Part shown: positions 50,720-59,442 of the stretch, in pieces | How positions within the stretch are numbered: position 1 is the stretch's first letter | Layout: every line of letters starts with the position of its first letter | NCBI GenBank assembly: GCA_963803775.1 | Contig: CAWDNS010000007.1 | Coordinates: forward strand, 1,423,662 to 1,487,661 | DNA: 64,000 bases | Origin: JABCZH01 sp963803775 | Lineage (GTDB): Bacteria > Acidobacteriota > Terriglobia > Terriglobales > Acidobacteriaceae | Direction: 5' to 3' | Made by a program: the position numbers and the translations under genes | The notes under the pieces: model-generated | Databases searched by the model: none | What the model saw: the letters and a program-made list of their open reading frames with translations, nothing else | What the model was told of the DNA's origin: nothing

Positions 50720-52195
50720 TCAAGGGATCACTTGGAACGGCACATTGCTGGTTAGCGCGCCGCCGGGCGTGGTCACGGTGACATAGCCGGTGGTTGCGCC
50801 GACGGGAATCGTGGCCTCAAGGAACGTGTCTGACTTTACAGTGAAGCTCGCAGGGATGCCATTGACTGAGACCGCTATGGTTCCAGTGAACCCCTGGCCA
50901 AGTACACCGACGGTCTTGCCGATTGTGCCAAACGTGCGAACGAAGGCAACGAACGGTCCAAGACCCATGTCCAGACTGAACACGGTACTGGCGGTTGTGC
51001 CGTAGAACTTACCATCAGTGCCCTGTATAAGACCGTTGGGCAACGAGCCGTCAGGACACTGCTGCCCCCCTTGAGTGCAGAAGTCGTAGAGTTTCGTGAA
51101 TTCCCCGTCCGAAGTAATTTGGTATATCGTCCCGCAGCCGTCATAACCGTTTTGACAGTCCAGCCCCGCGCCTCCGATAGCGGTGGTTCCGTAAATATTC
51201 CCGTCAGTCGCTTGGATCGGAGCCATCTCGGCCCCCACACCATCGGTGCCCTCAAAGGTGTGAAGTATGGTTAGTGTTCCATCGGGTGCGAGCTGAAAAA
51301 TCGTCCCGCAGCCTACGTCGCCGCCAAAAGTACAGAACAGGTCACCACCCTGGCTAGTTGCGCCGTAGAAACTTCCATCAAGTGCTTGGGTAAGTCCGGC
51401 AATTGGAGTTGAGCCGTCGCCAGTTCCCTGGAATCCCTGGAATTGGTGGACTGTTCGAAAACGGCCCCCGGCCGTCAATTGATAAATGGTGCCGCATCCG
51501 TTGCCGCAATCGAAACGACGCGGCCCGCCCCCTGAGGTCGTACCGTACAAATTGCCATCAGTCGCTTGAAGCAACCCGCCAGTTGGTTCGTAGCCGCCCT
51601 GATTGATTTCGAAAACGTGAACGGTGGTTAGCACGCCTTTTGGACTAATTTTAAAGACAGTGCCCGCCGCTTCACCGATCGCGCCTCCGCGATATGTAGT
51701 TCCGTAAAAGTCCCCGGTCGCGCTTTGAATCAATCCGTCGCAGGGTTGGTCCCCATCTGGGCAGCCGTTCCCGTCCTCGCAGAAGCGATGAATAGTCTTA
51801 AACGCTCCGGCCGGCGAAATCTCGAAAATCGTTCCTCCATTATTATCGGACCCGCCGCCGAACGTCGTTCCATAAAAGCCGCCATTATCGGACTGCAGCA
51901 GCAAGGTGCCGTACGGTGCGTCGCCGTCTGAACATCCTTGTTGACTACAGAAGCTATAAAGCGTCGTGACCTGCCCTAGCCGTGTAACACTAAAAATCGT
52001 TCCGTAGCCATCAAGGCCGCTGGTGGCCGTTACGCCATAAAAGTTGCCATCCAAGCCTTGGGTCAGTGACATAAACACGGCTTCGCCAGGAGTGTTGGCC
52101 AGAGTAGTTAAAATCTGGGCGTCCGAGGCAATCACCATTGCAACGAGAACCCACGAGACTGCGAGAACCCTATTCCATTGATTCAGATTCGCCAT
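50720..52195 (-). CDS. Exported GloVer-repeat beta-propeller protein with C-terminal IPT/TIG-like domain (paralogue 1)
   Basis: A 491-residue secreted protein. Signal peptide NQWNRVLAVSWVLVAMVIASDA, then seven repeats of about 55 residues of the GloVer type, each ending near FYGTT/IYGTT and containing GTIF(E/K/Q)-type strands and TLYSF/TIHRF motifs; seven repeats suit a seven-bladed propeller. Unlike its two neighbours it ends in an Ig-like IPT/TIG-type domain (GVLGQGFTGTIAVSVNGIPA...). Many Cys residues (GC.DG pattern) suggest disulfides between blades. ATG 52195 follows GGAGG. Binding partner unknown; likely extracellular or outer-surface. Confidence 0.85.
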   Translation of the reverse strand: MANLNQWNRVLAVSWVLVAMVIASDAQILTTLANTPGEAVFMSLTQGLDGNFYGVTATSGLDGYGTIFSVTRLGQVTTLYSFCSQQGCSDGDAPYGTLLLQSDNGGFYGTTFGGGSDNNGGTIFEISPAGAFKTIHRFCEDGNGCPDGDQPCDGLIQSATGDFYGTTYRGGAIGEAAGTVFKISPKGVLTTVHVFEINQGGYEPTGGLLQATDGNLYGTTSGGGPRRFDCGNGCGTIYQLTAGGRFRTVHQFQGFQGTGDGSTPIAGLTQALDGSFYGATSQGGDLFCTFGGDVGCGTIFQLAPDGTLTILHTFEGTDGVGAEMAPIQATDGNIYGTTAIGGAGLDCQNGYDGCGTIYQITSDGEFTKLYDFCTQGGQQCPDGSLPNGLIQGTDGKFYGTTASTVFSLDMGLGPFVAFVRTFGTIGKTVGVLGQGFTGTIAVSVNGIPASFTVKSDTFLEATIPVGATTGYVTVTTPGGALTSNVPFQVIP

Positions 52196-52376
52196 CGAAG
52201 CCTCCGCGTGCGGGATGCACGAATCGCGGCTACTCACGCGAGTGAAACGGGAACGGCCCGGCTTCAAACCGCATGGGGGAATACATTGCGGAAATGCCGA
52301 GCAGTGAAGGATTATCTCTCCCGGCATGGCTGGCGTCAAGCTGTATCGGGGATCGCCCGGTCGAGCAAGATTAATT

Positions 52377-52510
52377 ATTTGCAACCGTTGAGGGAAAGTT
52401 CTGTAGTTGAGGTTCGAGTACTGATGGTGGTGGTCCGAACGATGATTGGTCTGTGCTAGATTAGGCTCAGGCGGGCCCTTAGCTCAGCGGTTAGAGCAGT
52501 GGACTCATAA
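52377..52510 (+). repeat. 134-base direct repeat, copy 2 (functional tRNA promoter side)
   Basis: The counterpart of 50447-50580. It covers the upstream region of the intact tRNA and its first 39 nucleotides. The extended -10 TGC-TAGATT is at 52454-52462, ten bases before the mature tRNA 5' end at 52472; no clear -35 hexamer, but a 28-base block (52418-52445) is perfectly conserved with copy 1. Confidence 0.85.
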
Positions 52511-52547
52511 TCCATTGGTCCTAGGTTCAAATCCTAGAGGGCCCACC
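52472..52547 (+). tRNA. tRNA-Ile2 (anticodon CAT, lysidine-type)
   Basis: A complete 76-nucleotide tRNA including encoded CCA. Acceptor GGGCCCT/AGGGCCC, D arm GCTC...GAGC, anticodon stem GTGGA/TCCAT around CTCATAA, T arm CTAGG TTCAAAT CCTAG. CAT could be Met, but the acceptor C4-G69 and C5-G68 pairs and the overall resemblance to E. coli ileX point to the minor isoleucine tRNA whose C34 is converted to lysidine by TilS to read AUA. It lies between two GloVer genes of opposite strand. Confidence 0.88.
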
Positions 52548-52621
52548 ACTTACTTCCAAGTTGTCACCGCATTCAGCCCTCTGGTCCGCGATTTGATAGA
52601 CGGTATCCCGATTGATTCTTT

Positions 52622-53890
52622 TCAAGGAGTGATCTTGAATACGACACCGCCTCCGCCACTCCCACCCTGGGGGGTGGTTCCATAGAGGTTGCCCGCGCTA
52701 TCCAGTACCAAAACTGATTGCGGGAACCCTCCATCCGCCTTCCCGCTGAAGCTGTGCAGAGTCGTCAACTGACCGGCCGGACTCAACTCGAACACAGTTC
52801 CGGCGCCGCTTGGGCCGGCGGTGCTAGTAGTGCCATAAAGGTTATCCGCGCTATCGAGGGTCAGGCCTGCAAGTGGATATCCACCATCCCCATAATCGAA
52901 GGTGAATAGCTCTGTCACGGGTCCACCTTTTTTGTTCAATTTGAACACCGTGCCGAAGATATTCGATCCAGGGGGATGGTATTCAGTCGTACCATATAAG
53001 GTGCCGGTCTGGTTCTCGATCAACTGGGCGTATGGCACTCCATTGTCCGGAATTAGTCCAGTGAAGCTATGGAGAACGGTTTCCTTGCCTTTATTATCCA
53101 CTTTGAACACTGCTCCACAGCCGCAAGCAAAGTCAAAGACCGAACTGGTGAACGCGCCGCCAGCCGTCGCAGTCCCGTAGAGGCTCCCATCGCTATCGAG
53201 GAGTAACCCTGCTGAGGGATTATTTCCGCCCGCTCGATCGAAACCGAATATCGTCTCGGTTCCATTCTTATCTATCTTGAAGATTATGCCGCAGCCTGGC
53301 GGAGTCTGATTTGGGCATCCGCTGGAGGCACCACCCGCGAGTGTAGTGCCATAGAGGTTGCCCTTAGTATCCATGACTAAGCTTGCTTCAGGATTAGACC
53401 CATCTGCGCCGCCGATGAAATTGTGCAGAATCGTCAGGTTGCCGCTCGTGTCGAGTTTGAAAACCACGCCACAAGTACCAAATCCTGGACAGGGTTCTCC
53501 GCCAAAAAGTGTAACGCCGTAAAGATTTCCGGAAGCGTCCAGGATCACGGAGAAGGGATTTGAGCCGTCGGTGCCGTTAAAGCTGTGCAATATGGTTTCT
53601 TTGCCCGTAGGATCCACTTTGAAGATTGTGCCGCAGCCTCCAGTGCAGGCGGTACTGCCGCCGCCACTTGCGGTCGTGCCGAACAGATTCCCGTTTAAGT
53701 CTCGAGCCAAACTGCCGCTGGGCTCATCCCCATCCATCCCGCCTGTAAATGAATGCAACACCACAAAGCTCTGCGATAGTGCCGCTTGTGGCATAAGGGC
53801 CGCCGAGATAAGTGTGATGGTCAGAGCAATCCCAGATCGTCTCAATCGCCGCCGAAGCGCTGCGACCCCATGCTGCAAAGTTGGAAACAT
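52622..53890 (-). CDS. Exported GloVer-repeat beta-propeller protein (paralogue 2)
   Basis: A 422-residue secreted protein with an N-terminal export signal (LRRRLRRSGIALTITLISAALMPQAALSQ) and seven GloVer repeats marked by GNLFGTT/GNLYGTT-type turns followed by GG and (G/A)VFK(L/V)D strands. No C-terminal accessory domain; it ends in GGGVVFKITP, the closing strand of the last blade. ATG 53890 follows GGAGG at a 5-base spacing, deciding against an earlier in-frame Met at 54031 that would overlap the next gene. Function unknown. Confidence 0.85.
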   Translation of the reverse strand: MFPTLQHGVAALRRRLRRSGIALTITLISAALMPQAALSQSFVVLHSFTGGMDGDEPSGSLARDLNGNLFGTTASGGGSTACTGGCGTIFKVDPTGKETILHSFNGTDGSNPFSVILDASGNLYGVTLFGGEPCPGFGTCGVVFKLDTSGNLTILHNFIGGADGSNPEASLVMDTKGNLYGTTLAGGASSGCPNQTPPGCGIIFKIDKNGTETIFGFDRAGGNNPSAGLLLDSDGSLYGTATAGGAFTSSVFDFACGCGAVFKVDNKGKETVLHSFTGLIPDNGVPYAQLIENQTGTLYGTTEYHPPGSNIFGTVFKLNKKGGPVTELFTFDYGDGGYPLAGLTLDSADNLYGTTSTAGPSGAGTVFELSPAGQLTTLHSFSGKADGGFPQSVLVLDSAGNLYGTTPQGGSGGGGVVFKITP

Positions 53891-53945
53891 CACCGCCTCC
53901 AAGACCTGTCGAACGTGAAACCCGTTAGCGATACTCAAGGAACTA

Positions 53946-55190
53946 TTACGGTACAAGCTTGAACACCGCTCCGAAACCGAAGGTAGTGCCGCCTGCCGTT
54001 GTTCCATAAAGCGTGCCCGTGGCGTCCGCAATCATGCCAGCCATGGGACGCGCTCCATCCTTTCCACCGGTGAAGGAGTGAAGCAGACTGAACGTACCCA
54101 CTTTGCTGATCTTGAAAAGAGTTCCGGCACCGAACTGCCCCGCGCCCGAAGCAGTACCGTAGAGATTGCCGTCGACGTTTAGAACCAGTGCCGCCGTGGA
54201 CCAACCTCCGTCATCTCCTCCGGCGAAACTGTGCAACACAGTGAACGCACCTGACTTATCCAATCTAAATACTGTTCCACAGCCGGGATTGTAGCCATCG
54301 AAGCAAGTGCCGCCGCCGCCAAAGTAGGTGGTGCCGTACAGGTTGCCGGCAGAATCGCGCGTTAAACCGGCGACAGGCTCCGCGCCATCGAATTCTCCCG
54401 TCGCGCTGAAACTGTACAGCACCCGTTCCTGCCCAGTGGTGCTTACTGTGAACACCGTGCCTTGCTCGTAAGCACCGCCGCCAACCGTGGTCCCGTAAAG
54501 ATTCCCAGCGGAGTCCAAGACCAGACTGGAGTGGGGAATTCCGCCATCGCCACCGCCGCTGAAGGTATAAAGCACCGTGAACTTACCGCTTGCGTCCAGC
54601 TCGAACACCGTTCCACAACCGTTTCCGCAGCCTTGAAGATTTCCGGCCGCCGCCGCAGTTCCGTAAAGATTGCCATTGGCGTCGCGGACCAAACCTCCAT
54701 ACGGCGAGCGGCCATCGGAACCCGCAGTGAAGGCGTAAAGGATACTCAGCTTGCCCGTCGCATCCAACTTGAAAACGGTGCCGTAGCCTTGCGACCCCCC
54801 GAAGGTCTCAGTCCCATATAGATTCCCCGCATCATCGCCGATCACTCCAGTCATGGGACTCGGAGCCCTACCATTCGCATCTGGCGAGAAGCGGTAGAGC
54901 ACCGTTTCGGCCCCATCGGTGCTTATTTTGAATATTGTTCCGTTCGTATCCGTGCCGCCCTGGAGAGTAGTGCCATACAAGTTTCCTGCATTGTCCCGGA
55001 ATACCGGGCTCTGAAACGGATTTGCGCCATCGGGGGAATCGGTAAAGGAGTGAAGAAGAAACGCCTGTGTTTGGCTCACTTGGGCGGCAGGCCGCTGGGG
55101 CGCAAACACGACCGCCAGTAGGGTTGCGATGCCGGCGATTCGAAGCGCCAGTCTGGATCTCCATGTTCGGGGTGCTGATAGGCTGGTCAA
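53946..55190 (-). CDS. Exported GloVer-repeat beta-propeller protein (paralogue 3)
   Basis: A 414-residue secreted protein with signal segment RLALRIAGIATLLAVVFAPQRPAA and seven GloVer repeats (YGTTLQGG, YGTETFGG, YGTAAAAG, YGTTVGGG, YGTTYFGG, YGTASGAG, YGTTAGGT). No ATG is available near the N-terminus; a TTG at 55190 behind AAAGGGGG is the best start, an unusual codon in this window. It is the first gene of a pair with paralogue 2 (55 bases apart), likely co-transcribed. Confidence 0.82.
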   Translation of the reverse strand: MTSLSAPRTWRSRLALRIAGIATLLAVVFAPQRPAAQVSQTQAFLLHSFTDSPDGANPFQSPVFRDNAGNLYGTTLQGGTDTNGTIFKISTDGAETVLYRFSPDANGRAPSPMTGVIGDDAGNLYGTETFGGSQGYGTVFKLDATGKLSILYAFTAGSDGRSPYGGLVRDANGNLYGTAAAAGNLQGCGNGCGTVFELDASGKFTVLYTFSGGGDGGIPHSSLVLDSAGNLYGTTVGGGAYEQGTVFTVSTTGQERVLYSFSATGEFDGAEPVAGLTRDSAGNLYGTTYFGGGGTCFDGYNPGCGTVFRLDKSGAFTVLHSFAGGDDGGWSTAALVLNVDGNLYGTASGAGQFGAGTLFKISKVGTFSLLHSFTGGKDGARPMAGMIADATGTLYGTTAGGTTFGFGAVFKLVP

Positions 55191-55511
55191 GGTGCTATCC
55201 CCCTTTGTGCGACCTGCAAATCGTGTGCAGCTTCCGCAGCCAGCCCCAAGCTGCAAAAGGGCGTTAAAAGCGTACACCAAGAAAGAACCTAAAATTGTAA
55301 ATAGATTGTAAAAATGGCAGGGAACCGTCCGGCGCAATTTGGCGGCTGGCGTAACTTATCTGCCCACCAAGCCAACGCTACTCTATAGAGCGTCGTCATC
55401 TCTGATCTGATCGAAGTCTGCTTCGCTACGAACGTCCTCGGTGGCTGCGGCGGTAGATAGCACGGTGTTATCCTAGTTAAACGATTCTTCCACGTGAGGC
55501 CGTAACCTTTC
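55191..55511. other. Divergent intergenic region between GloVer 3 and rpsA
   Basis: No gene seen in these 321 bases. An A/T-rich patch at 55291-55315 contains two ATTGTAAA octamers 11 bases apart (55294 and 55305), on the face of one DNA helix turn; it could be an operator or part of the GloVer promoter (TTTACA on the minus strand). The rpsA side has no clear ribosome binding site; GAGG is 14 bases from the ATG, in keeping with the SD-poor leaders typical of rpsA. Confidence 0.45.
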
Positions 55512-57197
55512 ATGTCCAATCCAGACGGTGCCGAATCCCAAACTATCAACCAACCTGAAGAGTCATTCAAAGACCTCCTCTCACAGTTCGAGAAGAGCAA
55601 GTCGCGCAAACCCGCTGAAGGGGGAAAAGGCCGCGAAGGCACGGTCATTGCGGTCACCGCCGATTCGGTCCTGGTCGACATTGGTTTTAAGACCGAGGGG
55701 ATCCTTCCCCTAACCGCGTTCCACAGTGCGAAAGAACCGGTGAAGGCTGGCGACAAGCTGCTGGTCTCGATCAAGGGCCGCGACCCCGAAGGCTATTATG
55801 AGCTTTCTCTCGGCAAGATCGAGCGGCCGACGGATTGGGCGTCCCTGAAGAAGGCGTTCGACGAGAAGACGACGATTGTGGGCACGGTGACAGGAATAGT
55901 CAAAGGCGGCCTAAGCGTGGACGTAGGAGTACGGGCATTCATGCCAGCTTCGCGTAGCGGCGTACGCGATGCGGCTGAGATGGCGAAATTGGTAGAACAG
56001 GAAATCCGCTGCCGGATTACCAAACTCGACGAGGCAGAGGAAGACTTGGTCGTGGATCGCCGCGTGATTGCCGAAGAGGAAGAACGCGCGGGCAAAGAGC
56101 GCCGCTACTCCGAGGTCGAGGTCGGCGCAACTGTGCATGGTACGGTGCGTAGCCTGACCGATTACGGGGCTTTCGTCGATATTGGCGGTGTGGACGCGCT
56201 GCTGCATGTCAGTGACATCTCCAGAAGCCGCGTAAGCAAGCCGGCGGACGTGCTGTCAGTGGCGCAAGAGATCGAAGTCAAGGTTCTGAAGATTGATGCC
56301 GAGAAGCGGCGCATTTCCGTCGGCATGAAGCAGCTTGAGACTGATCCTTGGGATTCAGTGGCGACAAAATATCAGCCGGGTGAACGGACTCGCGGCACAG
56401 TCACGCGTGTAATGGATTTCGGCGCGTTCGTAGAGTTGGAGCCGGGGATTGAAGGGCTGATTCACGTCTCCGAGATGTCGTGGGCAAAGAAAGTCAGGAC
56501 GCCGAGCGATGTGGTTAAACCCGGTGACACCGTGGAAACCGTAATTCTGGGCGTGAGCGCGGGCGAGCGACGTATCTCTTTGGGCCTGAAGCAGACGCTC
56601 GGTGACCCGTGGGCGGACGTGGCAACCAAATTTGCGGTGGGTTCAGCGATCGAAGGCCCGGTCACCAGCCTCACTAACTTCGGCGCTTTCGTCCAACTTG
56701 CCGAAGGTGTCGAGGGCATGATTCACGTCAGCGACATGAGTGCCGAGAAGCGCATCAATCATCCACAGGACATTTTGAAGGTTGGGCAATCGGTGAAAGC
56801 GCAGGTGCTCGAGGTCGATACCGAGAAGCGGCGGCTGAAGCTGGGGATGAAGCAACTAGTTCCGACCAGTATCGAGGAGTACATCGCAGAACGCCAGGAA
56901 GGCAATGTGGTTTCCGGCCGCGTGATGGAGGTTTCTGGGGGACAAGCACGCGTGGAACTGGGTGAAGGCATCCAGAGTATGTGCAGGATCACTGCTACGG
57001 ATGCGGCAGAGGGAAAGCCGTTGGCCGAATCGAAGGCAGATTTGACGTCGCTAAGTTCCATGCTGAAGGCGCATTGGAAGGGTGGTGCGGGTTCCGGGGC
57101 TGCCAAGCCCGAAGCAATCCGCGCCGGACAGATTCGCAGTTTCCGGATCGCGAAGCTGGATGCTGCCGCGAAGAAGATTGAATTGGAGTTAGCTTAG
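55512..57197 (+). CDS. rpsA: 30S ribosomal protein S1
   Basis: A 561-residue protein with six S1 OB-fold repeats: degenerate first two (EGTVIAVTADSVLVDIGFKT; GTVTGIVKGGLSVDVGVRAF), three canonical ones (GTVRSLTDYGAFVDIGG; GTVTRVMDFGAFVELEPG; GPVTSLTNFGAFVQLAEG) and a divergent last one. S1 binds mRNA upstream of the start site and helps unstructured-leader initiation. Six repeats match the long proteobacterial type. It precedes the ABC-F gene by three bases. Confidence 0.93.
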   Translation: MSNPDGAESQTINQPEESFKDLLSQFEKSKSRKPAEGGKGREGTVIAVTADSVLVDIGFKTEGILPLTAFHSAKEPVKAGDKLLVSIKGRDPEGYYELSLGKIERPTDWASLKKAFDEKTTIVGTVTGIVKGGLSVDVGVRAFMPASRSGVRDAAEMAKLVEQEIRCRITKLDEAEEDLVVDRRVIAEEEERAGKERRYSEVEVGATVHGTVRSLTDYGAFVDIGGVDALLHVSDISRSRVSKPADVLSVAQEIEVKVLKIDAEKRRISVGMKQLETDPWDSVATKYQPGERTRGTVTRVMDFGAFVELEPGIEGLIHVSEMSWAKKVRTPSDVVKPGDTVETVILGVSAGERRISLGLKQTLGDPWADVATKFAVGSAIEGPVTSLTNFGAFVQLAEGVEGMIHVSDMSAEKRINHPQDILKVGQSVKAQVLEVDTEKRRLKLGMKQLVPTSIEEYIAERQEGNVVSGRVMEVSGGQARVELGEGIQSMCRITATDAAEGKPLAESKADLTSLSSMLKAHWKGGAGSGAAKPEAIRAGQIRSFRIAKLDAAAKKIELELA

Positions 57198-57200
57198 TCC

Positions 57201-59009
57201 TTGCCGCCAATCATTAATGCCCAGGGAATCACGAAGTCTTTCGGGGCAAATCCGTTATTCCAAGACATTTCCTTCACGGTTTCCGAGGGTGATCGTATCG
57301 GGCTCATTGGCCCGAACGGTTCTGGAAAATCCACTCTCCTGCGCATTCTGACGGGTAGCGTAAGTCCCGATGATGGAGAATTGGCGGTCCGAAAACGGCT
57401 CAGGTTCAGCTTCGTGGAGCAGGACTCGACCTTTGAGTCCGGTTCCACGCTGCGCTCGGTAGTCGAAAAGTCGATGGAGCAGGCCGCAGTTGCGGAGTCA
57501 GAGCGGGGTACTCGCAGCGCCGAGACATTGGGTCGCGCCGGTTTTCAGGAGTTGGAAGCGGAAGCGAATGCCTTGTCTGGAGGCTGGCAGAAACGCCTGG
57601 CGATTGTCGAGGCACTGGTTCAGGGACCCGATGTTTTGCTGCTGGATGAACCCACAAATCATCTAGACGTGCCCGGAATCGAGTGGCTTGAAGGATTGCT
57701 TGCAGAGGCCGCATTTGCCTGCGTGGTCGTCAGTCATGACCGCTACTTCCTTGAGAATGTCGCGACGGAAATGGTTGAACTGAGCCGCGTCTATCCCGAT
57801 GGATTGCTGCGTGTTCGGGGAAACTACAGCACGTTTCTGGAGAAGAAAGAAGAATTTCTGCACGCACAATCGAAGCGCCACGAAGCTCTGGAAAACCTCG
57901 TTCATAACGAGATCGAGTGGCTGCGACGAGGAGCCAAAGCCCGGACAAGGAAGTCCAAGGCGCGTATCGGCAAGGCCAATGAGTTGATGGGCGAGCTTGC
58001 CGACCTGAATACACGGACCCGGATGGCAACCGCGCAAGTGGATTTTTCCGCCAGCGATCGAAAGACCAAGAGGCTGATCGAACTGGAGAGTGTGTCTTAT
58101 CAGATGGGTGACCGCACGCTTTTCGCGGGTCTCAATTTCATCATCTCCGCCGGGCGGAGAGTCGGGCTAGTTGGCCCGAATGGCAGCGGCAAGACTACGC
58201 TGCTGCGGCTATTGCGCGGAGAACTCACCCCCACCGGTGGAGAGATTCGCCGGGCCGATTGGTTACGGATCGTGTACTTCGACCAGACGCGCGAACTCGA
58301 CTCGAACGTCACCTTGCGTCGCGCGCTGGCGCCGGACGGTGATTCGGTCACATATCAAGATCGGGTAATTCACGTAGCCTCATGGGCGGCGCGATTCCTT
58401 TTCACTAGTGAACAGCTCAATCAACCGGTAGAGCGTCTTTCGGGAGGCGAACGGGCGCGAGTCTTGATCGCTCAGCTTATGCTTCAACCTGCCGATGTTC
58501 TCCTACTGGATGAGCCGACGAACGACCTGGATATTGCGACGTTAGAAATACTGGAGGAAAGCCTGCTGGAGTTCCGCGGCTCGCTGGTGTTGGTTACGCA
58601 TGACCGCTACATGCTCGACCGGGTATCGAGCGTGGTACTGGGTCTGGACGGGCAAGGCGGTGCGGAAAGCTTTGCCGATTATTCGCAATGGGAATCCTGG
58701 CAAGTGGAGCGCAAGCAACTGACGAAGACGAGTGCGCGTTCTGCTGCGCGGGATGCCTCGTCTTCCGGGCCATCTGCGCGTACGAGAAAGAAACTTTCCT
58801 ATATGGAGGAGCGCGAATATGCCACCATCGAGCAACGCTTGGCCGATGCCGAGCAGTTGTTGAAGGCCAAACGTGCTCAACTGGAGGATCCGGCCATTGC
58901 CAGCGACGGTCCTCGTCTGTTAGCTGCGCACGCTGAAATGGAAGCGGCGCAGAAAGATTTGGAGACGATTTACTCGCGGTGGAGCGCGCTTGAAGAGAAG
59001 CAGGGATGA
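57201..59009 (+). CDS. ABC-F family ATPase (Uup-like)
   Basis: A 602-residue protein with two ABC ATPase modules and no membrane domain: Walker A GPNGSGKST and GPNGSGKTT, signatures LSGGWQKRLAIVEAL and LSGGERARVLIAQL, Walker B LLLDEPTNHLD and LLLDEPTNDLD. ABC-F proteins act on the ribosome E site. The linker includes RRGAKARTRKSKARI and the C-terminal 90 residues form a coiled coil, the Uup-type DNA/RNA-binding extension. The start is a TTG four bases after the rpsA stop, with GGAG 12 bases upstream; coupling to rpsA fits a translation role. Confidence 0.9.
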   Translation: MPPIINAQGITKSFGANPLFQDISFTVSEGDRIGLIGPNGSGKSTLLRILTGSVSPDDGELAVRKRLRFSFVEQDSTFESGSTLRSVVEKSMEQAAVAESERGTRSAETLGRAGFQELEAEANALSGGWQKRLAIVEALVQGPDVLLLDEPTNHLDVPGIEWLEGLLAEAAFACVVVSHDRYFLENVATEMVELSRVYPDGLLRVRGNYSTFLEKKEEFLHAQSKRHEALENLVHNEIEWLRRGAKARTRKSKARIGKANELMGELADLNTRTRMATAQVDFSASDRKTKRLIELESVSYQMGDRTLFAGLNFIISAGRRVGLVGPNGSGKTTLLRLLRGELTPTGGEIRRADWLRIVYFDQTRELDSNVTLRRALAPDGDSVTYQDRVIHVASWAARFLFTSEQLNQPVERLSGGERARVLIAQLMLQPADVLLLDEPTNDLDIATLEILEESLLEFRGSLVLVTHDRYMLDRVSSVVLGLDGQGGAESFADYSQWESWQVERKQLTKTSARSAARDASSSGPSARTRKKLSYMEEREYATIEQRLADAEQLLKAKRAQLEDPAIASDGPRLLAAHAEMEAAQKDLETIYSRWSALEEKQG

Positions 59010-59075
59010 ATTTTTCGGAGCGATGCCCCAGACGATGATGTGAGATAATTTTCTCTGTTAACTTCTGAGGAAACC

Positions 59076-59354
59076 ATGCCCGAACACAGAGTTTTCTGCG
59101 CCAAGTTGAAAAAGGATTTGCCCGGTTTGGACGAGCCTCCATTTGACACCGACCTGGGGAAACGGGTGTATGACAACGTCTCGCAGCAGGCCTGGAACCA
59201 GTGGATGGAGTTTTGCAAGATGCTGCTGAACGAATATCGCTTGAACCCAGCCCGCCGCGAAGATCAGGAAGCTATCGTGAAGCAGATGGAGCAGTTCTTC
59301 TTCGGCGAGGGAGCCGCGCTGCCGAAGGAATATGTTCCGCCCGTGCAACATTGA
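59076..59354 (+). CDS. YggX-family oxidative damage protection / Fe(II) trafficking protein
   Basis: A 92-residue cytoplasmic protein of the YggX family: N-terminal VFCAKLKKDLPGLD with the conserved Cys, LGKRVYDNVSQQAWNQWMEFCKMLLNEYRLNP, and a C-terminal FFFGEG. In enterobacteria YggX protects Fe-S enzymes against superoxide. GAGG lies upstream of ATG 59076. Confidence 0.92.
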   Translation: MPEHRVFCAKLKKDLPGLDEPPFDTDLGKRVYDNVSQQAWNQWMEFCKMLLNEYRLNPARREDQEAIVKQMEQFFFGEGAALPKEYVPPVQH

Positions 59355-59442
59355 GACTGCTGATTACCTTCGGGCTACCCCATTAACCGGATTGTTACCT
59401 GCTGTTCATCACCCTGTAACATGTTTGCACTAGAAATGGTGC

